A stretch of 64,000 nt of DNA from Sipunculus nudus (lineage: Eukaryota; Annelida; Sipuncula; Golfingiida; Sipunculidae): positions 79,161,300 to 79,225,299 of the forward strand of contig CM049314.1 in the NCBI GenBank assembly GCA_026874595.1, given 5' to 3'. The position numbers and the translations under genes were made by a program. Below, in pieces: positions 10,801 to 23,100 of the stretch. A model generated the notes under the pieces. The model was not told where the DNA came from. It ran no database searches and was given only the letters and a program-made list of their open reading frames with translations. The first letter of the stretch is position 1. Each line of letters opens with the position of its first letter.

Positions 10801-11489
10801 AGAGAATCTATTTCTGTCGAATATGGTGCAAAACTGTTGAAAAATTGAGGTAAAATATGCAAAAGGATAAAAGAATCCATAATGTCATTTTAAGAAAGTA
10901 GCGGATTTTTATAATTGTGGTTTTGATTGAACAATTTTACCCTTAATATTTAGATTCCTGATCACTAACAGTAACCATTTTGTTGCCAGGTAAACAGTGT
11001 GTGCCCCTATGGGTCATATTTGTGTGTATTTGTGGAAAAATGCTTAAATTGTGTGGTGTTTTCATAAGCAAATAATAAGCAAAGAATAAGCAATCTGTAA
11101 GCAAAGGAACTGTATCTTGAACTATCCTTTTTGCATCAATTTTCTGAAGAAATAATGTATTATTCTACTTCCCGGGAATCTATTTCTGTCGAAAACGGTG
11201 CAAAACTGTAGAAAAATTGAGGTAAAATATGCAAAAGGTTCACAAAAATCCACAATGTCACTCTTATAACGTTTCAGAATTTTCTATTTCTGAATTTCAT
11301 TGAACAATTTTACCCTTAATATTTAGATTTCTGATCACTAACAGAAACTATTTTGTAGCCAGGTAAACAGTCTGTGTCCCCATGGGTTATATTTGTGTGT
11401 ATTTGTAGAATAATGCTTAAATTGTGTGGTGTTTTCATCGTAAGCAAAGCATAAGCAAAGCATAAGCAAACTGTAAGCAAAGGAACTGT
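7891..11489. repeat. 4-monomer-spaced repeats (offset 1,500)
   Basis: A segment of about 400 bp starting at TAAGAAAGTAGCGG (7,891) recurs at 9,391 and 10,891, exactly 1,500 bp apart. Each includes the unusual 11-bp block start TTCATAAGCAAATAATAAGC, which lacks the usual CATCG bases, then GAACTGTATCTTGAAC. Copies 2 and 3 stay alike to 9,989/11,489. Copy 1 leaves at about 8,298, where it switches to an A-type end (TTTAGATTCACC at 8,323-8,334). The full 1,500 bp is not repeated: 8,581-9,438 instead derives from the 2.2-3.1 kb block. Confidence 0.8.
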
Positions 11490-11816
11490 ATCTTGAACTA
11501 TCCTTTTTGCAACTATTTTCTGAAGAAATAATGTATTATTCTACTTCCCGGGAATCTATTTCTGTCGAAAACGTTGCAAAACTGTAGAAAAATTGAGGTA
11601 AAATATGCAAAAGGTTCACAAAAATCCACAATGTCACTCTTATAACGTTTCAGAATTTTCTATTTCTGAATTTGATTGAACAATTTTACCCTTAATATTT
11701 AGATTCCTGATCACTAACAGGAACTATTTTGTAGCCAGGTAAACAGTCTGTGTCCCCATGGGTTATATTTGTGTGTATTTGTAGAATAATGCTTAAATTG
11801 TGTGGTGTTTTCATCG

Positions 11817-11849
11817 TAAGCAAAGCATAAGCAAACTGTAAGCAAATGA
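11817..11849 (+). repeat. Contracted 11-bp block (three units)
   Basis: Only three 11-bp units are present, ending in TAAGCAAATGA, which makes the monomer about 364 bp. It is the earliest contracted block in the window and is the likely relative of those in the 5-mer and 9-mer repeats. Confidence 0.85.
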
Positions 11850-11894
11850 GCTGTGTCTTAATTAATCCTTTTTGCAACTATTTCTTGAAGAAAT

Positions 11895-13140
11895 AATGTG
11901 TTATTCTACTTCCCGGGAATCTTTTTCTGTCGAATATGGTGCAAAACTGTAGAAAAATTGAGGTAAAATATGCAAAAGGATTTAAAAAATCCATAATTTC
12001 GCATTATGAAATTAGCGGATTTTTATAATTGTGGTTTTGACTGAACAATTTTACCCATAATATTTAGATTCCTCATCACTTACAGGAACTTTTTTGTAGA
12101 CAGGTAAACAGTCTGTGTCCCTATGGGTCATATTTGTGTGTATTTGTGGAAAAATGCTTAAATTGTGTGGTGCTTTCATCGTAAGCAAAGCATAAGCAAA
12201 GAATAAGCAAACTGTAAGCAAAAGAACTGTGTCTTGATAAATCCTTTTTGCATCTATTTTCTGAAGAAATAATGTATTATTCTACTTCCCGGGAATCTAT
12301 TTCTGTCGAAAACGGTGCAAAACTGTAGAAAAATTGAGGTAAAATATGCTAAAGGTTCACAAAAATCCACAATGTCACTCTAAAACGTTTCAGAATTTTC
12401 TGTTTCTGAATTTGATTGAACAATTTTGCCCTTTATATATAAAATCCATGATCACTAACGGGAACTATTTTGTAGCCAGGTAAACAGTCTGTGTCCCCAT
12501 GGGTTATATTCGTATATATTTATAGAAAAATGCTTAAATTGTGTGGTGTTTTCATCGTAAGCAAAGCATAAGCAAAGCGTAAGCAAACTGTAAGCAAAGG
12601 AACTGTGTCTTGATAAATCCTTTTTGCAACTATTTTCAGAAAAAATAATGTATTATTTGACTTTCAGGGAACCTATTTCTGTCGAATATGGTGCAAAACT
12701 GTAGAAAAAATAAGAGGAAATATGCAAAAGGATCACAAAAATCCATAATGTAACTTTAAGAAAGTAGCGGATTTTTATAATTGGGGATTTGATTGAACAA
12801 TTTTACCCTTAATATTTAGATTCCTGATCACTAACAGGAAATATTTTGTAGCCAGGTAAACAGGTTGTGTCCCTTTGGGTCATATTTGTTTGTATTTGTA
12901 GAAAAATGCTTAAATTGTGTGGTGTTTTATCGTGAGCAAAGCATAAGCAAAGAATAAGCAAACTGTAAGCAAAGGAACTGTGTCTTCATAAATCCTTTTT
13001 GCAACTTATTTCTTAAGAAATAATGAATTAATCTTCTTCCTGGGTATATATTTCTGTCGAACATGGTGCAAAACTGTAGAAAAATTGAGGTAAAATATGC
13101 AAAAAGGTCACCAAAATTCACAATGTTACTTTTTTAAAGT
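11895..13140. repeat. Block related to 24,255-25,500 (offset ~12,360)
   Basis: From AATAATGTGTTATTC with the TCTTTTTCTGTCG variant, through a B3 monomer, a B2 monomer with TGCCCTTTATAT, a CAGAAGAAATAATG-type monomer and the ATCGTGAGC monomer, this stretch reappears about 12,360 bp to the right inside the 26-monomer unit. The left copy carries private damage such as TATATATAAAATCCATG near 12,434-12,450, AAATTAGCGG and TTGGGGATTT. It looks like an older relative of material later amplified on the right. Confidence 0.8.
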
Positions 13141-14334
13141 ATCAGAATTTTCTATATCTGATTTTGCTTAAACGATGTTACCCTTAATTTTTAGATTCAC
13201 CTTCACTGACAGGTGAAATTATATAGCCAGGGAACCAGTCTGTGTCCCTATGGGTCATATTTGTATATATTTATAGAAAAATGCGTAAGTTTTGAGGTGT
13301 TTTCACCGTAAGCAAAGCATAAGCAAATCGTAAGCAAACTCTAAGCAAAGGAACTGTGTCTTGATAAATCCTTTTTACATCTATTTTCTAAAGAAATAAT
13401 GTATTATTCTACTTTTCTGTAATATAGTTCTGTCGAATATTGTGTTAAACTGTAGAAAAATTGAGCTAAAATATTCAAAAGGGTCACAAAAATCCACAAC
13501 GTTACTTTTATAAAGTATCAGAATTTTCTATTTCTGATTTTGCTTAAACGATTTAACCCTTAAATTTTACATTCACCTTCACTCACACGTGCAATTATAT
13601 AGCCAGGGAAGCAGTCTGTGTCCCTATGGGTCATATTCGTGTGTATTTGTGGAAAAATGCTTAAATTGTGTGGTGTTTTCATCGTAAGCAAAGCATAAGC
13701 AAAGAATAAGCAAACTGTAAGCAAAGGAACTGTGTCTTCATAAATCCTTTTTGCAACTTATTTCTTAAGAAATAATGAATTACTCTTCTTCCCGGGTATC
13801 TATTTCTGTCGAACATGGTGCAAAACTGTAGCAAAATTGAAGTAAAATATTCAAAAGGGTCACAAAAATCCACAATGTTACTTTTTTAAAGTATCTGAAT
13901 TTTCTATATCTGATTTTGCTTAAACGATTTTACCCTTAATTTTTAGATTCACCTTCACTGACAGGTGCAATTATATAGCCATGGAACCAGTCTGTGTCCC
14001 TATGGGTCATATTTGTATATATTTATAGAAAAATGCGTCAGTTTTGACGTGTTTTCACCGTAAGCAAAGCATAAGCAAAGCGTAAGCAAACTGTAAGCAA
14101 AGGAACTGTCTTGATAAATCCTTTTTACATCTATTTTCTAAAGAAATAATGTATTATTCGACATTCAGAGAATCTATTTCTGTCGAATATGGTGCAAAAC
14201 TGTTGAAAAATTGAGGTAAAATATGCAAAAGGATAAAAGAATCCATAATGTCATTTTAAGAAAGTAGCGGATTTTTATAATTGTGGTTTTGATTGAACAA
14301 TTTTACCCTTAATATTTAGATTCCTGATCACAAA
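13141..14334. repeat. A-rich monomer stretch with one chimeric end
   Basis: Monomers open at 13,308, 13,684 and 14,060. An A-to-B switch is visible at about 13,640, where TCATATTCGT is followed by GTGTATTTGTGG instead of the A-type ATATATTTATAG. A 2-bp loss at about 14,109 gives GGAACTGTCTTG. No higher-order unit is evident, and nothing other than satellite is present. Confidence 0.75.
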
Positions 14335-15938
14335 CAGTAACCATTTTGTTGCCAGGTAAACAGTCTGTGCCCCTATGGGTCATATTTGTGTGTATTTGTG
14401 GAAAAATGCTTAAATTGTGTGGTGTTTTCATCGTAAGCAAAGCATAAGCAAAGAATAAGCAAACTGTAGGCAAAGGAACTGTGTCTTGATAAATCCTTTT
14501 TACATCTATTTTCTAAAGAAATAATGTATTATTCTACTTTCCTGTAATATAGTTCTGTCGAATATGGTGTAAAACTGTAGAAAAAACGAGGTAAAATATT
14601 CAAAAGGGTCACAAAAATCCACAACGTTACTTTTATAAAGTATCCGAATTTTCTATTTCTGATTTTCCTTAAACGATTTAACCTTTAAATTTTACATTCA
14701 CCTTCACTGACACGTGCAATTATATAGCCAGGGAAGCAGTCTGTGTCCCTATGGGTCATATTCGTATATATTTATAGAAAAATGCTTAAATTGTGTGGTG
14801 TTTTCATCGTAAGCAAAGCATAAGCAAAGCGTAGGCAGACTTTAAGCAAAGGAACTGTGTCTTGATAAATCCTTTTTGCATACATTTTCTTAAGAAATAA
14901 TGTGTTATTCTACTTCCCGGGAATCTTTTTCTGTCGAATATGGTGCAAAACTGTAGAAAAATTGAGGTAAAATATGCAAAAGGATTAAAAAAATCCATAA
15001 TTTCGCATTATGAAAGTAGCGGATTTTTATAATTGTGGTTTTGACTGAACAATTTTACCCATAATATTTAGATTCCTCATCACTTACAAGAACTTTTTTG
15101 TAGACAGGTAAACAGTCTGTGTCCCTATGGGTCATATTTGTGTGTATTTGTGGAAAAATGCTTAAATTGTGTGGTGTTTTCATCGTAAGCAAAGCATAAG
15201 CAAAGAATAAGCAAACTGTAAGCAAAAGAACTGTGTCTTGATAAATCCTTTTTGCATCTATTTTCTGAAGAAATAATGTATTATTCTACTTCCCGGGAAT
15301 CTATTTCTGTCGAAAACGCTGCAAAACTGTAGAAAAATTGAGGTAAAATATGCTAAAGGTTCACAAAAATCCACAATGTCACTCTAAAACGTTTCAGAAT
15401 TTTCTATTTCTGAATTTGATTGAACAATTTTGCCCTTAATATTTTGATTCCTGATCACTAACGGGAACTATTTTGTAGTCAGGTAACCAGTCTGTGTCCC
15501 TATGGTTCATATTTTTGTGTATTTGTAGAAAAATGCTTAAATTGTGTGGTGTTTTCATCGTAAAAACAAAGCATAAGCAAAGAATAAGCAAACTGTAAGC
15601 AAAGGAACTGTATCTTGAACTATCCTTTTTGCAACTATTTTCTGAAGAAATAATGTATTATTCTACTTCCCGGGAATCTATTTCTGTCGAAAACGCTGCA
15701 AAACTGTAGAAAAATTGAGGTAAAATATGCAAAAGGTTCACAAAAATCCACAATGTCACTCTTATAACGTTTCAGAATTTTCTATTTCTGAATTTGATTG
15801 AACAATTTTACCCTTAATATTTAGATTCCTGATCACTAACAGGAACTATTTTGTAGCCAGGTAAACAGTCTGTGTCCCCATGGGTTATATTTGTGTGTAT
15901 TTGTAGAATAATGCTTAAATTGTGTGGTGTTTTCATCG

Positions 15939-15971
15939 TAAGCAAAGCATAAGCAAACTGTAAGCAAATGA
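15939..15971 (+). repeat. Contracted 11-bp block (three units)
   Basis: Units TAAGCAAAGCA, TAAGCAAACTG and TAAGCAAATGA. This is the last monomer of 5-mer copy 1 and explains why that unit is about 1,868 rather than 1,880 bp. Confidence 0.85.
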
Positions 15972-16189
15972 GCTGTGTCTTAATTAATCCTTTTTGCAAC
16001 TATTTCTTGAAGAAATAATGTATTATTCTACTTCCCGGGAATCTATTTCTGTCTAATATGGTGCAAAACTGTAGAAAAATTGAGGTAAAATATGCAAAAG
16101 GGTCTCTAAAATCCACAACGTTACTTTTAAAAAGTATCGGAATTTTCTATTTCTGATTTTGCTTAAACGATTTTACCCTTAATTTTTAG

Positions 16190-16225
16190 ATTCACCTTCA
16201 CTGACAGTAACCATTTTGTTGCCAG
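16190..16225. other. A-to-B chimeric monomer that founded the 5-mer repeat
   Basis: The A-type TTCACCTTCACTGACAG runs directly into the B1-type TAACCATTTTGTTGCC. The same join occurs at 18,058-18,093, but 14,321-14,350 has an intact B sequence (CCTGATCACAAACAGTAACC). The join is therefore the unequal-exchange junction created when the 5-monomer unit was first duplicated, and the shared ACAG is the crossover site. Confidence 0.85.
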
Positions 16226-16678
16226 GTAAACAGTCTGTGCCCCTATGGGTCATATTTGTGTGTATTTGTGGAAAAATGCTTAAATTGTGTGGTGTTTTCA
16301 TCGTAAGCAAAGCATAAGCAAAGAATAAGCAAACTGTAGGCAAAGGAACTGTGTCTTGATAAATCCTTTTTACATCTATTTTCTAAAGAAATAATGTATT
16401 ATTCTACTTTCCTGTAATATAGTTCTGTCGAATATGGTGTAAAACTGTAGAAAAAACGAGGTAAAATATTCAAAAGGGTCACAAAAATCCACAACGTTAC
16501 TTTTATAAAGTATCCGAATTTTCTATTTCTGATTTTCCTTAAACGATTTAACCTTTAAATTTTACATTCACCTTCACTGACACGTGCAATTATATAGCCA
16601 GGGAAGCAGTCTGTGTCCCTATGGGTCATATTCGTATATATTTATAGAAAAATGCTTAAATTGTGTGGTGTTTTCATC

Positions 16679-17054
16679 GTAAGCAAAGCATAAGCAAAGC
16701 GTAGGCAGACTTTAAGCAAAGGAACTGTGTCTTGATAAATCCTTTTTGCATACATTTTCTTAAGAAATAATGTGTTATTCTACTTCCCGGGAATCTTTTT
16801 CTGTCGAATATGGTGCAAAACTGTAGAAAAATTGAGGTAAAATATGCAAAAGGATTAAAAAAATCCATAATTTCGCATTATGAAAGTAGCGGATTTTTAT
16901 AATTGTGGTTTTGACTGAACAATTTTACCCATAATATTTAGATTCCTCATCACTTACAAGAACTTTTTTGTAGACAGGTAAACAGTCTGTGTCCCTATGG
17001 GTCATATTTGTGTGTATTTGTGGAAAAATGCTTAAATTGTGTGGTGTTTTCATC
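16679..17054 (+). repeat. Reference monomer, family B3 (376 bp)
   Basis: A B-family monomer marked by ATAATTTCGCATTATGAAAG, GACTGAACAATTTTACCC with CATAATATTTAG, CCTCATCACTTACA and TTTTTTGTAGACAGG. It shares AGCGGATTTTTATAATTG with B1. It is frequent from 12 kb rightwards and is a fixed member of the 5-, 9-, 12- and 26-monomer higher-order units. Confidence 0.85.
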
Positions 17055-17429
17055 GTAAGCAAAGCATAAGCAAAGAATAAGCAAACTGTAAGCAAAAGAA
17101 CTGTGTCTTGATAAATCCTTTTTGCATCTATTTTCTGAAGAAATAATGTATTATTCTACTTCCCGGGAATCTATTTCTGTCGAAAACGCTGCAAAACTGT
17201 AGAAAAATTGAGGTAAAATATGCTAAAGGTTCACAAAAATCCACAATGTCACTCTAAAACGTTTCAGAATTTTCTATTTCTGAATTTGATTGAACAATTT
17301 TGCCCTTAATATTTTGATTCCTGATCACTAACGGGAACTATTTTGTAGTCAGGTAACCAGTCTGTGTCCCTATGGTTCATATTTTTGTGTATTTGTAGAA
17401 AAATGCTTAAATTGTGTGGTGTTTTCATC

Positions 17430-17805
17430 GTAAGCAAAGCATAAGCAAAGAATAAGCAAACTGTAAGCAAAGGAACTGTATCTTGAACTATCCTTTTTGC
17501 AACTATTTTCTGAAGAAATAATGTATTATTCTACTTCCCGGGAATCTATTTCTGTCGAAAACGCTGCAAAACTGTAGAAAAATTGAGGTAAAATATGCAA
17601 AAGGTTCACAAAAATCCACAATGTCACTCTTATAACGTTTCAGAATTTTCTATTTCTGAATTTGATTGAACAATTTTACCCTTAATATTTAGATTCCTGA
17701 TCACTAACAGGAACTATTTTGTAGCCAGGTAAACAGTCTGTGTCCCCATGGGTTATATTTGTGTGTATTTGTAGAATAATGCTTAAATTGTGTGGTGTTT
17801 TCATC
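17430..17805 (+). repeat. Reference monomer, family B2 (376 bp)
   Basis: A B-family monomer with ATGTCACTCTTATAACG followed by TTTCAGAATTTTCTATTTCTG. That stretch resembles the A-family TCAGAATTTTCTAT segment more than B1 does, so B2 may be an old A/B recombinant. It then continues as B with GATTGAACAATTTTACCC and CCTGATCACTAACAGGAAC. A sister form reads GTCACTCTAAAACG with AACGGGAAC and a TAGTCAGG variant, for example 17,055-17,429. Confidence 0.85.
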
Positions 17806-17806
17806 G

Positions 17807-17839
17807 TAAGCAAAGCATAAGCAAACTGTAAGCAAATGA
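17807..17839 (+). repeat. Contracted 11-bp block (three units)
   Basis: Same three-unit block in 5-mer copy 2, exactly 1,868 bp after the previous one. Confidence 0.85.
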
Positions 17840-19674
17840 GCTGTGTCTTAATTAATCCTTTTTGCAACTATTTCTTGAAGAAATAATGTATTATTCTACT
17901 TCCCGGGAATCTATTTCTGTCTAATATGGTGCAAAACTGTAGAAAAATTGAGGTAAAATATGCAAAAGGGTCTCTAAAATCCACAACGTTACTTTTAAAA
18001 AGTATCGGAATTTTCTATTTCTGATTTTGCTTAAACGATTTTACCCTTAATTTTTAGATTCACCTTCACTGACAGTAACCATTTTGTTGCCAGGTAAACA
18101 GTCTGTGCCCCTATGGGTCATATTTGTGTGTATTTGTGGAAAAATGCTTAAATTGTGTGGTGTTTTCATCGTAAGCAAAGCATAAGCAAAGAATAAGCAA
18201 ACTGTAGGCAAAGGAACTGTGTCTTGATAAATCCTTTTTACATCTATTTTCTAAAGAAATAATGTATTATTCTACTTTCCTGTAATATAGTTCTGTCGAA
18301 TATGGTGTAAAACTGTAGAAAAAACGAGGTAAAATATTCAAAAGGGTCACAAAAATCCACAACGTTACTTTTATAAAGTATCCGAATTTTCTATTTCTGA
18401 TTTTCCTTAAACGATTTAACCTTTAAATTTTACATTCACCTTCACTGACACGTGCAATTATATAGCCAGGGAAGCAGTCTGTGTCCCTATGGGTCATATT
18501 CGTATATATTTATAGAAAAATGCTTAAATTGTGTGGTGTTTTCATCGTAAGCAAAGCATAAGCAAAGCGTAGGCAGACTTTAAGCAAAGGAACTGTGTCT
18601 TGATAAATCCTTTTTGCATACATTTTCTTAAGAAATAATGTGTTATTCTACTTCCCGGGAATCTTTTTCTGTCGAATATGGTGCAAAACTGTAGAAAAAT
18701 TGAGGTAAAATATGCAAAAGGATTAAAAAAATCCATAATTTCGCATTATGAAAGTAGCGGATTTTTATAATTGTGGTTTTGACTGAACAATTTTACCCAT
18801 AATATTTAGATTCCTCATCACTTACAAGAACTTTTTTGTAGACAGGTAAACAGTCTGTGTCCCTATGGGTCATATTTGTGTGTATTTGTGGAAAAATGCT
18901 TAAATTGTGTGGTGTTTTCATCGTAAGCAAAGCATAAGCAAAGAATAAGCAAACTGTAAGCAAAAGAACTGTGTCTTGATAAATCCTTTTTGCATCTATT
19001 TTCTGAAGAAATAATGTATTATTCTACTTCCCGGGAATCTATTTCTGTCGAAAACGCTGCAAAACTGTAGAAAAATTGAGGTAAAATATGCTAAAGGTTC
19101 ACAAAAATCCACAATGTCACTCTAAAACGTTTCAGAATTTTCTATTTCTGAATTTGATTGAACAATTTTGCCCTTAATATTTTGATTCCTGATCACTAAC
19201 GGGAACTATTTTGTAGTCAGGTAACCAGTCTGTGTCCCTATGGTTCATATTTTTGTGTATTTGTAGAAAAATGCTTAAATTGTGTGGTGTTTTCATCGTA
19301 AGCAAAGCATAAGCAAAGAATAAGCAAACTGTAAGCAAAGGAACTGTATCTTGAACTATCCTTTTTGCAACTATTTTCTGAAGAAATAATGTATTATTCT
19401 ACTTCCCGGGAATCTATTTCTGTCGAAAACGCTGCAAAACTGTAGAAAAATTGAGGTAAAATATGCAAAAGGTTCACAAAAATCCACAATGTCACTCTTA
19501 TAACGTTTCAGAATGTTCTATTTCTGAATTTGATTGAACAATTTTACCCTTAATATTTAGATTCCTGATCACTAACAGGAACTATTTTGTAGCCAGGTAA
19601 ACAGTCTGTGTCCCCATGGGTTATATTTGTGTGTATTTGTAGAATAATGCTTAAATTGTGTGGTGTTTTCATCG

Positions 19675-19707
19675 TAAGCAAAGCATAAGCAAACTGTAAG
19701 CAAATGA
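19675..19707 (+). repeat. Contracted 11-bp block (three units)
   Basis: Same three-unit block in the partial third 5-mer copy, again 1,868 bp on. Confidence 0.85.
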
Positions 19708-19788
19708 GCTGTGTCTTAATTAATCCTTTTTGCAACTATTTCTTGAAGAAATAATGTATTATTCTACTTCCCGGGAATCTATTTCTGT

Positions 19789-20169
19789 CGAAAACGCTGC
19801 AAAACTGTAGAAAAATTGAGGTAAAATATGCAAAAGGTTCACAAAAATCCACAATGTCACTCTTATAACGTTTCAGAATTTTCTATTTCTGAATTTTATT
19901 GAACAATTTTAACCTTAATATTTAGATTCCTGATCACTAACAGGAACTATTTTGTAGCCAGGTAAACAGTCTGTGTCCCCATGGGTTATATTTGTGTGTA
20001 TTTGTAGAATAATGCTTAAATTGTGTGGTGTTTTCATCGTAAGCAAAGCATAAGCAAAGAATAAGCAAACTGTAAGCATATGAGCTGTGTCTTAATTAAT
20101 CCTTTTTGCAACTATTTCTTGAAGAAATAATGTATTATTCTACTTCCCGGGAATCTATTTCTGTCTAAT
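19789..20169. repeat. Linker monomer between the 5-mer and 26-mer arrays
   Basis: One B2 monomer with private changes (GAATTTTATTGAAC, TTTTAACCTT) followed by the start of a GCATATGAG-type A monomer. It joins the end of the 5-mer array to the first 26-mer copy; no other content is seen. Confidence 0.78.
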
Positions 20170-23100
20170 ATGGTGCAAAACTGTAGAAAAATTGAGGTAA
20201 AATATGCAAAAGGGTCACTAAAATCCACAACGTTACTTTTATAAAGTATCGGAATTTTCTATTTCTGATTTTGCTTAAACGATTTTACCCTTAATTTTTA
20301 GATTCACCTTCACTGACAGGTGCAATTATATAGCAATGGAAGCAGTCTGTGTCCCTATGGGTTATATTCGTATATATTTATAGAAAAATGCTTAAACTGT
20401 GTGGTGTTTTAATCGTAAGCAAAGCATAAGCAAAGCGTAAGCAAACTGTAAGCAAAGGAACTGTGTCTTGATAAATGCTTTTTGCAACTATTTTCTGAAG
20501 AAATAATGTATTATTTGACATTCAGGTAATCTATTTCTGTCGAATATGGTGCAAAACTGTAGAAAAATTGAGATGAAATATGCAAAAGGATCACAAAAAT
20601 CCATGATGTGACTTTAAGAAAGTAGCGGATTTTTATAATTGTGGTTTTGATTGAACAATTTTGCCCTTAATATTTAGATTCCTGATCACTAACAGGAACT
20701 ATTTTTAGCCAGGTAAACAGTCTGTGCCCCTATGGGTCATATTTGTGTGTATTTGTGGAAAAATGCTTAAATTGTGTGGTGTTTTCATCGTAAGCAAAGC
20801 ATAAGCAAAGAATAAGCAAACTGTAAGCAAAGGAACTGTGTCTTCATAAATCCTTTTTGCAACTTATTTATTAAGAAATAATGAATTACTCTTCTTCCCG
20901 GGTATCTATTTCTGTCGAACATGGTGCAAAACTGTAGAAAAATTGAAGTAAAATATGCAAAAGGGTCACAAAAATCCACAATGTTACTTTTTTAAAGTAT
21001 CTGAATTTTCTATATCTGATTTTGCTTAAACGATTTTACCCTTAATTTTTAGATTCACCTTCACTGACAGGTGAAATTATATAGCCAGGGAACCAGTCTG
21101 TGTCCCTATGGGTCATATTTGTATATATTTATAGAAAAATGCGTAAATTTTGAGGTGTTTTCACCGTAAGCAAAGCATAAGCAAAGCGTAAGCAAACTGT
21201 AAGCAAAGGAACTGTGTCTTGATAAATCGTGTTTGCAACTATTTTCTGAAGAAATAATGTATTATTCGACATTCAGAGAATCTATTTCTGTCGAATATGG
21301 TGCAAAACTGTTGAAAAATTGAGGTGAAATATGCAAAAGGATAAAAGAATCCATAATGTCATTTTAAGAAAGTAGTGGATTTTTATAATTGTGGTTTTGA
21401 TTGAACAATTTTACCCTTAATATTTAGATTCCTGATCACTAACATTAAACATTTTGTTGCCAGGTAAACAGTGTGTGCCCCTATGGGTCATATTTGTGTG
21501 TATTTGTGGAATAATGCTTAAATTGTGTGGTGTTTTCATAAGCAAAGAATAAGCGAAGAATAAGCAAACTGTAAGCAAAGGAACTGTATCTTGAACTATC
21601 CTTTTTGCAACTATTTTCTGAAGAAATAATGTGTTATTCTACTTCCCGGGAATCTATTTCTGTCGAAAACGCTGCAAAACTGTAGAAAAATTGAGGTAAA
21701 ATATGCAAAAGGTTTACAAAAATCCACAATGTCACTCTTATAACGTTTCAGAATTTTCTATTTCTGAATTTGATTGAACAATTTTACCCTTAATATTTAG
21801 ATTCCTGATCACTAACAGGAACTATTTTGTAGCCAGGTAAACAGTCTGTGTCCCCATGGGTTATATTTGTGTGTATTTGTAGAATAATGCTTAAATTGTG
21901 TGGTGTTTTCATCGTAAGCAAAGCATAAGCAAAGCATAAGCAAACTGTAAGCATATGAGCTGTGTCTTAATTAATCCTTTTTGCAACTATTTCTTGAAGA
22001 AATAATGTATTATTCTACTTCCCGGGAATCTATTTCTGTCTAATATGGTGCAAAACTGTAGAAAAATTGAGGTAAAATATGCAAAAGGGTCACTAAAATC
22101 CACAACGTTACTTTTATAAAGTATCGGAATTTTCTATTTCTGATTTTGCTTAAACGATTATACCCTTAATTTTTAGATTCACCTTCACTGACAGGTGCAA
22201 TTATATAGCCATGGAAGCAGTCTGTGTCCCTATGGGTTATATTCGTATATATTTATAGAAAAATGCTTAAACTGTGTGGTGTTTTAATCGTAAGCAAAGC
22301 ATAAGCAAAGCGTAAGCAAACTGTAAGCAAAGGAACTGTGTCTTGATAAATGCTTTTTGCAACTATGTTCTGAAGAAATAATGTATTTTTTGACACTCAG
22401 GTAATCTATTTCTGTCGAATATGGAGCAAAACTGTAGAAAAATTGAGATGAAATATGCAAAAGGATCACAAAAATCCATGATGTGACTTTAAGAAAGTAG
22501 CGGATTTTTATAATTGTGGTTTTGATTGAACAATTTTGCCCTTAATATTTAGATTCCTGATTACTAACAGGAACTTTTTTTAGCCAGGTAAACAGTCTGT
22601 GCCCTATGGGTCATATTTGTGTGTATTTGTGGGAAAATGCTTAAATTGTGTGGTGTTTTCATCGTAAGCAAAGCATAAGCAAAGAATAAGCAAACTGTAA
22701 GCAAAGGAACTGTGTCTTCATAAATCCTTTTTGCAACTTATTTCTTAAGAAATAATGAATTTCTCTTCTTCCCGGGTATCTATTTCTGTCGAACATGGTG
22801 CAAAACTGTAGAAAAATTAAGGTAAAATATGCAAAAGGGTCACCAAAATCCACAATGTTACTTTTTTAAAGCATCAGAATTTTCTATATCTGATTTTGTT
22901 TAAACGATTTTACCCTTAATTTTTAGATTCACCTTCACTGACAGGTGCAATTATATAGCCAGGGAACCAGTCTGTGTCCCTATGGGTCATATTTGTATAT
23001 ATTTATAGAAAAATGAGTCAGTTTTGAGGTGTTTTCACCGTAAGCAAAGCATAAGCAAAGCGTAAGCAAACTGTAAGCAAAGAAACTGTGTCTTGATAAA

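Larger units (their letters stand above)
14335..19788. repeat. 5-monomer higher-order repeat, 1,868-1,870 bp, ~2.9 copies
   Basis: Copies start at 14,335, 16,205 and 18,073 and the third ends near 19,788. Each copy is ordered A, B3, B2 (AACGGGAAC form), B2, then a monomer with only three 11-bp units that in copies 1 and 2 ends as an A/B chimera. The first copy is 2 bp longer because one 11-bp block reads CGTAAAAACAAAGC near 15,558. The third leaves the pattern where TGTCTAATATGG should be and TGTCGAAAACGC is found. Copies differ by very few bases, so the expansion is recent relative to 2-13 kb. Confidence 0.93.
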
